Below, one piece after another: positions 58,425-64,000 of a DNA stretch of 64,000 nucleotides (position 1 is its first letter; the number at the start of each line of letters is the position of its first letter). The stretch comes from Oscillospiraceae bacterium. Its GTDB lineage: Bacteria > Bacillota > Clostridia > Oscillospirales > Ruminococcaceae. The notes below the pieces were generated by a model. The model did no database searches and was not told the DNA's origin. It worked only from the letters and a program-made list of their open reading frames with translations. A program made the translations under genes and the position numbers. The stretch lies in contig WRMK01000001.1 in the NCBI GenBank assembly GCA_009777155.1, forward strand, positions 1-64,000, given 5' to 3'.

Positions 58425-59799
58425 CTCCTTTCAAGGCTTCATCAGCAACTGACACTGCGTTTAACTCGTCTGCCGAAAGCCCGTAAACCTCCATTAATGC
58501 TCGGTTTTTGTCGATGATTCCCGCCTTGAAAAGTTTCACCGCGTTGTCAATTCTCGCGCTGTTGTCCTGCATAACGCTGTCTGCAAAAACTACGTTAACT
58601 TTACAATCATCGCGGCTTAAAGTGAACGGCAACGCGCCTGTCAACTTGCCGAGCAAAGCGATATTTTCGAGCAAATCTGTCAACCCTTCGCGAATTAACT
58701 GTTGATGTGCAGTTTTTGTGCGATGAGTTTTTGTGCCTTGATTAATTACCTCGGTCGCCGTGCGAATACTGTTGCTTTTGAAGGACATTGCGCCCGGCGA
58801 TAAACCCGCTTGCATACAGAGTAAATCCAGTAATTCCTCAATCGCTTCAACGTGCTCTCGTACTCGCAGTTCGGTTGAGTTGTCAACTATTTTCAACTCC
58901 TCGCGGTCGTTAGCCGAAAACGCTTGATAAACTTCGTCGCCGGTGTCAAAAAATCTGTGCAGTTTTCCGTCGTCGCCGTACTCGCCTTTAATCGCGGAAA
59001 CAGGCACTATAATGCGCTTTCTGCCGAGTATAAATTCACGTTCCATGCTGTCAAAAATTATGTCAAGACTCTTTAAAACATCAGCAGAATTTGCCAAAAC
59101 TGACATACCGAGCGGCGAATCGCAGACATTGTTCACGGAAGACGGCCGAAAGTATACAAATAACGGCTTTTTCAAGTTGCTGATTCTTGTCTCTTTTTGC
59201 AGTTTCGGGAAAATGTCACTAAGCTCAATTTCCTTATCGCTATCGCCGTCGTAGAGCGTGTTTGTGATGATGTAGTCATTGCCGAATTTCTCATGTTTCT
59301 CGTGCAAATAGTAACGTCTGCCGTCAATTTCAAACCGTGAAATAATTATACCGCCGTAGACCCCGCGCTCGTCGTATTGAGTGGGTATAAACTTGTCGCC
59401 GCCAATGTAATTTAGACGAATTTCGTTATTTTCGCTGTAAACTTTAATTACACCGCTTCCAAGCGCGAACATTTTTTCAAGAAACAGCGGAAAACACCGC
59501 CAGAATCCGTTATCGCGCAGAGTGTCACTAACGAATTTTTCCGCTTCATTTGAAGCAAAACCGAAGTCTGCTTGTTCGCAAAAGCAAAGCGCGGAAAGCT
59601 CGGCGCAGAGCGACTTTGCCGCCCCTAAAGAATTAACCCGCCTCATGCCGCCCTCGATGCCGCCTTTGCGCGCATATCTCCATTCGCCGCCACCCGCGTA
59701 GATGTGTTTCCAGCGTTCGGCGTCGGTCGCGAACGGAATCGGCGGCCTCGGAGCCGGCGTTATACTTGTGTTTTTCCTGAAAATGTTTTTGATGTTCAT
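58408..59799 (-). CDS. phage portal protein
   Basis: AYQAFSANDREELKIVDNSTELRVREHVEAIEELLDLLCMQAGLSPGAMSF; synteny. Confidence 0.8.
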   Translation of the reverse strand: MNIKNIFRKNTSITPAPRPPIPFATDAERWKHIYAGGGEWRYARKGGIEGGMRRVNSLGAAKSLCAELSALCFCEQADFGFASNEAEKFVSDTLRDNGFWRCFPLFLEKMFALGSGVIKVYSENNEIRLNYIGGDKFIPTQYDERGVYGGIIISRFEIDGRRYYLHEKHEKFGNDYIITNTLYDGDSDKEIELSDIFPKLQKETRISNLKKPLFVYFRPSSVNNVCDSPLGMSVLANSADVLKSLDIIFDSMEREFILGRKRIIVPVSAIKGEYGDDGKLHRFFDTGDEVYQAFSANDREELKIVDNSTELRVREHVEAIEELLDLLCMQAGLSPGAMSFKSNSIRTATEVINQGTKTHRTKTAHQQLIREGLTDLLENIALLGKLTGALPFTLSRDDCKVNVVFADSVMQDNSARIDNAVKLFKAGIIDKNRALMEVYGLSADELNAVSVADEALKGGEKFE

Positions 59800-59819
59800 T
59801 GCGTTTTCCTTTCTTTTTT

Positions 59820-59880
59820 TACTCCGCAAATCCTTGCGGATTTGCTTCGCGGGGCAGGGGAACCCTGCCCCCTTGACATT
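59820..59880. repeat. host-style hairpins between terminase and portal genes
   Basis: ccgcaaatccttgcggatttgcttcgcgg and ggggcaggggaaccctgcccc. Confidence 0.75.
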
Positions 59881-59881
59881 T

Positions 59882-61225
59882 TTAGAACTTGAATAATTCC
59901 CTCTCGTACCGCTCAATTGCGTACTCGAAAGCATCGAGAGAATCAATGTTGACACTTCCGTCGTCAAGGCGGGCGTCTTTGCCGTTTTTGTCGGTTTTTC
60001 CGCTGTCCCAGACTGCGTTTTCAATTGCTTCAATAAAATTTACGCAACTTGAATCCACAAAAAAACGCCCCGCAGAAATTAGTCTGCACAGCATTGCAAT
60101 TCTCTGATTTATCGGGCGTTTAAGCGCGTTTTTCACGTCAATCGAGACGGCGCGGCGGAAACTTTTTACTAATAATTGCTCCGCGCTGTCGCAGTAAATT
60201 GCTTTCAGTGGTGAAAATTCTTCGCGCCATTCGGCAGTTTTTTGGGTGAAATCTGCGATTAAACTTTCGGCGGATTTGTTCTCTTTGTCGTAGTGTTCGC
60301 GGAGCAAGTAGACATTCCTGAAGCCTTTGTCAAAGCCGACAAGACTGAATACGCTCGCGCTTTTGTTGCCGCCGTAATCCACGCCCATGACCGCGAAAAG
60401 TAAGGGGTTTGCGTTAAGTTTTTCGCGCATTTTTTTGTCACTAAGCACCATTTTTGTTTTGTCAAATTCGCCGTAAATTCTGCCCTCTGCCGCCACCCAA
60501 AGCCCTAAAATAAACCTGTCGTAAAACATGCCCGTGAATTCTTTTTTTAGACTTTCGACGTATTTTTTATCGAGATGAATGTTATCATCAAGTGTGAATT
60601 TTATGTCAAGTAAGTCTAAATCCGGGCTGTCGAGATAATCGCGTTTAAGCCAGTGATTCGGGTGGTCCGGGTTGGTTGTTGCGAAAAGTTTTGCGTCTTT
60701 TTCCGAGAGCCGCGACAACAACATTTTGAAAAATTCTTCCTCGAAAAGTGACAACTCGTCGCAGTAGGCACCATCGAGTGTAAGCCCGCGAATTTTGCCC
60801 TCACTGCGGGCGTCACTTACACCTTCTAAGTAAATTCGCCGCCCGAAAAGTGAGGCTTCTTTTTTAGCGAGAGAGTAAGTAAATTTGCCGTCGAAAATGT
60901 CCGATAGCGGCTCGAGAACATTGCGTTTTAGTGTCATGAGAGTTTTCGCCGTCATCATAAACTTACAATTTACATCCTTTGTAACAACCCAAAAACCCCA
61001 TAAAAGCAGGGAAACATACGTCTTTCCCGAACGCACGCTCCCCTCTAAAATATTTATTCTTTTCAGTGTTCCGTTTTTGAGATGTTCTAAGCAGGCGGTC
61101 TGTTTTTTAGACAACGAATCTTTTTTGCAGGATTTTTCACTCAATAAATTTGTCACCTTCTTTCTTAAATATTTCCAAGATTTCTTCGAGCAGATGGTTT
61201 TGCTCTTTTTCCTTGTTGTCTTCAC
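59882..61225 (-). CDS. PBSX-type phage terminase large subunit
   Basis: ILEGSVRSGKTYVSLLLWG Walker A; GLTLDGAYCDELSLFEEEFFKMLLSRLSEKDAKLFATTNPDHPNHWLKRDYL. Confidence 0.9.
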   Translation of the reverse strand: MKTTRKKSKTICSKKSWKYLRKKVTNLLSEKSCKKDSLSKKQTACLEHLKNGTLKRINILEGSVRSGKTYVSLLLWGFWVVTKDVNCKFMMTAKTLMTLKRNVLEPLSDIFDGKFTYSLAKKEASLFGRRIYLEGVSDARSEGKIRGLTLDGAYCDELSLFEEEFFKMLLSRLSEKDAKLFATTNPDHPNHWLKRDYLDSPDLDLLDIKFTLDDNIHLDKKYVESLKKEFTGMFYDRFILGLWVAAEGRIYGEFDKTKMVLSDKKMREKLNANPLLFAVMGVDYGGNKSASVFSLVGFDKGFRNVYLLREHYDKENKSAESLIADFTQKTAEWREEFSPLKAIYCDSAEQLLVKSFRRAVSIDVKNALKRPINQRIAMLCRLISAGRFFVDSSCVNFIEAIENAVWDSGKTDKNGKDARLDDGSVNIDSLDAFEYAIERYERELFKF

Positions 61226-61391
61226 TTGCGAATCCCTTGTCGAACATCAACTTGAAAATACGCGCTAATTTTTCGAGGTCTTTTTCGGCTAAGTTGTCTA
61301 ACAGCTCGCTGTCCGAAAGTTTCCCCAAAAAATACTCGCCGAACGCGAGGATTTTGTCTCTGTTTTCCGAGAAGAATTTTTCCTTCTTCAT
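61137..61391 (-). CDS. small protein at terminase-small-subunit position
   Basis: Upstream of and overlapping terL; SD gggaggag. Confidence 0.5.
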   Translation of the reverse strand: MKKEKFFSENRDKILAFGEYFLGKLSDSELLDNLAEKDLEKLARIFKLMFDKGFASEDNKEKEQNHLLEEILEIFKKEGDKFIE

Positions 61392-61529
61392 CTTTTCACT
61401 CCTCCCATGATACATCATAACACACATGTATAGTGCAATGCAATGACAATTTCAAAAAACACTTGAAAATTAATAAAAACTATGTTATAATATTATTAAT
61501 ACAAGTAATTATGGAAGGAAAAACGCCCG

Positions 61530-62195
61530 ATGAAACACATTTTGATTGTCGAAGACGACCGCAGTATAGCCAAAAACTTGTCAATTTTGCTGTCCGGTGA
61601 GGGCTATTTTGTAACCTCGGCGCATACCCAAAAACAAGCGATTAATTCGCTTGAAAATAATCGTTTTGATTTAATTTTGCTCGATATTTCACTCCCGGAT
61701 GGCAACGGATTCGCTGTTTGTACCGCCGCAAAACGCGTTAGTGACGCACCTGTAATTTTTCTGACCGCGATGGACGACGAAATTAACGCAGTGACCGGAC
61801 TTGACATGGGCGCGGACGATTATATCACTAAACCTTTTCGCCCGATGGAGTTACTTTCGCGCATAAAAAGCGTGCTTCGGCGCAGTAATAAAGCGGAAGC
61901 TGTGGTGGAACTTGACAATTTGAAAATCGACACAATCCGCGGAACTGTACACAAAAATGGCTCTGAATTATTCCTTTCTGCATTAGAATATCGCCTGTTA
62001 CTTGTATTTGTCAACAACCGCGGAATTGTTTTGTCGCGTGAGAAATTACTCGCGGAAATTTGGGACATCGCGGGTGAATTTGTCAACGATAACACGCTCA
62101 CAGTCTACATAAAACGTATTCGCGACAAAATTGAAAACAACCCCGCTACACCCACAATTATTAAAACTATAAGGGGTTTGGGCTATAAAATGTGA
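61530..62195 (+). CDS. OmpR-family response regulator
   Basis: HILIVEDDRSIAKNL; LDISLPDGNGFAVC; winged-helix C-terminus GLGYKM. Confidence 0.92.
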   Translation: MKHILIVEDDRSIAKNLSILLSGEGYFVTSAHTQKQAINSLENNRFDLILLDISLPDGNGFAVCTAAKRVSDAPVIFLTAMDDEINAVTGLDMGADDYITKPFRPMELLSRIKSVLRRSNKAEAVVELDNLKIDTIRGTVHKNGSELFLSALEYRLLLVFVNNRGIVLSREKLLAEIWDIAGEFVNDNTLTVYIKRIRDKIENNPATPTIIKTIRGLGYKM

Positions 62196-62244
62196 GATAT
62201 TTATACCTTTAATAATACAGTTATTTAGAAAGGCCGGTGAAAAA

Positions 62245-63096
62245 ATGTTAATAGGAAAATCGAAGAAAATGATTGCGGAATTGAACGGGCAAATTGACAG
62301 AATACTTCACGGTGACGACAGTATTGACATTCAAATGTTCAAGGAAGGCGAGATGTATATTTTGCAAAATCAGATTAATAAAATGACTGTGAGATTGCGC
62401 GAAAATGCGTCTTTACTGAAGAAAGACAAGACTTATTTGGCGGATTCACTCGCGGATATTTCGCACCAACTGCGAACGCCCATGACCTCGTTGCAAATTC
62501 TACTTACATTTTTGTCTAAATCAACCTTAAATGAGACAGAACGCGCGAATTATTCGCGCGAAGCAGAGGCGTTATTGTCGCGCATGGACTGGCTTTTGTC
62601 GGCACTGTTGAAGATATCGAAAATTGACACCGGAACTGCCGTTTTCGCACATGAAAAAGTCAAAGTCAGCGAGTTAATTAAGCGCAGTACTGAGCCTTTT
62701 GCTATCCCGCTTGAGTTGCAAAATATCGAGTTAAAAATTAATTGCGATGAGTCACTTTCTTTTGTCGGCGACATAAATTGGACGGCGGAGGCGGTCGGAA
62801 ATATACTCAAAAATTGCATTGAACATACGAGAAATTTGATTGAAATTAACTGTACGGAAAATGCAATTTACACCGAAATTATCATCAGCGATAACGGCGC
62901 GGGAATTGATAAAACCGACCTTCCGCATATCTTCGAGCGGTTTTACCGCGGCGAGAATTACAGCGAAAATAATTACGGAATCGGCCTCGCACTTTGCCGA
63001 ATGATTTTGTCAAAACAAAACGCAACCGTCAAGGCAGAAAACTCCGAAAAAGGCGCGAAATTTATCATAAAATTTTACAAAGTGACAGATTTGTAA
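62245..63096 (+). CDS. sensor histidine kinase lacking TM/sensor domain
   Basis: LADISHQLRTPMTSLQILL; DNGAGIDKTDLPHIFERFYRGE; NYGIGLALCRMI; no N-terminal hydrophobic segment. Confidence 0.88.
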   Translation: MLIGKSKKMIAELNGQIDRILHGDDSIDIQMFKEGEMYILQNQINKMTVRLRENASLLKKDKTYLADSLADISHQLRTPMTSLQILLTFLSKSTLNETERANYSREAEALLSRMDWLLSALLKISKIDTGTAVFAHEKVKVSELIKRSTEPFAIPLELQNIELKINCDESLSFVGDINWTAEAVGNILKNCIEHTRNLIEINCTENAIYTEIIISDNGAGIDKTDLPHIFERFYRGENYSENNYGIGLALCRMILSKQNATVKAENSEKGAKFIIKFYKVTDL

Positions 63097-63164
63097 TGAA
63101 AAAGTCACCGAGATGTAACATTAATGGTATAAAATAGAGAAAACATCATCGGGAGGATTAGAAA

Positions 63165-63851
63165 ATGGAAATTTTAAGAGTAGAAAATTTGTGCAAAACT
63201 TATGGGCTTATGGGAAATGAGAATATTGTCCGCGCTTTGGACGATGTTTCGTTCTCGGTTCAGAAAGGCGAATTTATTGCAATCGTCGGGCCCTCGGGTT
63301 CGGGAAAATCCACGCTGCTGCACATTTTAGGCGGTGTTGACACGCCGACGTCGGGGAAAGTTTCCGTTGACGGAATTGATGTTTACGCGCAAAATAATGA
63401 GCAACTTGCTATATTTCGGCGGCGGCAAGTCGGGTTAATTTATCAGTTTTATAACTTGATTCCCGTGCTCACCGTCGCCGAAAATATAACGTTGCCATTG
63501 CTTATGGACGGCAGAAAAGTTAACACCGAACGCCTAAATGAACTGCTCGAAACTTTACATCTTGAGGACCGCGCCGCGCATTTGCCGAACCAGCTTTCGG
63601 GCGGGCAGCAACAGCGCGCTTCCATTGGCCGTGCGCTGATTAACGCGCCTGCGATTGTGCTCGCGGACGAACCTACAGGCAACCTTGACACGAAAAACAG
63701 CCGCGCAATTACCGACTTGTTGAAACTAAGCAATAAAAAATATAAACAAACATTAATTTTGATTACTCATGATGAAAATATCGCGCTTCAGGCCGACCGA
63801 ATTATCGGAATTGAGGACGGAAAAATCGCAAGAGATGAGGTGATTAGATGA
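63165..63851 (+). CDS. ABC transporter ATP-binding protein (LolD/MacB-type)
   Basis: [50 protein letters not shown]. Confidence 0.94.
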   Translation: MEILRVENLCKTYGLMGNENIVRALDDVSFSVQKGEFIAIVGPSGSGKSTLLHILGGVDTPTSGKVSVDGIDVYAQNNEQLAIFRRRQVGLIYQFYNLIPVLTVAENITLPLLMDGRKVNTERLNELLETLHLEDRAAHLPNQLSGGQQQRASIGRALINAPAIVLADEPTGNLDTKNSRAITDLLKLSNKKYKQTLILITHDENIALQADRIIGIEDGKIARDEVIR

Positions 63852-64000
63852 ATGTTTTTTCAAAAATCACACTAAAATCTCTATTGAAAAATCGCACTCG
63901 AACTATCGTTACGATTGTCGGTGTAATCCTTTCTGCATCTATGTTAACCGCAGTTACCACCTTCATCTCGTCACTGCAAAATCAACTCATGCGAACCGCA
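63848..64000 (+). CDS. FtsX-like ABC permease, N-terminal fragment truncated by window edge
   Basis: [44 protein letters not shown]. Confidence 0.85.
   Translation, partial: MNVFSKITLKSLLKNRTRTIVTIVGVILSASMLTAVTTFISSLQNQLMRTA

Noticed and set aside
1-64000. tRNA, rRNA and CRISPR arrays
   Set aside because: No cloverleaf-like T-loop/anticodon pattern, rRNA signature or repeat-spacer array was recognised by eye; tRNAscan-SE, Infernal and a CRISPR finder would be decisive.

Overview
64 kb window that looks chromosomal and Clostridia/Firmicutes-like (inferred from gene content: HPF, RF2, ECF S component, GHKL/LytTR, PBSX-type terminase). Main content: a GH9 cellulase with an expanded low-complexity insert; a hybrid histidine kinase plus GGDEF response regulator; an RND transporter; mtnA, cca, mreB, prfB and guaB; an agr-like GHKL/LytTR two-component system divergent from a CPBP protease and tiny membrane peptides; an arginine biosynthesis cluster (argH, C, J, B, D, F); a compact, co-oriented 11 kb phage head/tail cluster on the minus strand (about 50.6-61.4 kb) with no visible integrase, repressor, replication or lysis genes; and an OmpR/HK/ABC-transporter module running off the right edge. 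The most unusual signal is in the intergenic DNA. (i) Five copies of a 255-290 bp element have a related core and about 45-57 bp inverted-repeat arms whose sequence differs between copies while self-complementarity is kept. (ii) Heptamer-bounded (GCAGAAT)n inverted-repeat elements occur repeatedly, one of which carries a four-helix-bundle (23S IVS-type) protein gene inside the arg operon. (iii) Many of these elements supply the stop codon of the adjacent gene. (iv) A hairpin-containing 5' leader occurs immediately upstream of the start codons of four unrelated genes. No tRNA, rRNA or CRISPR was recognised. All family calls are by eye from the protein sequences; no database search was possible.
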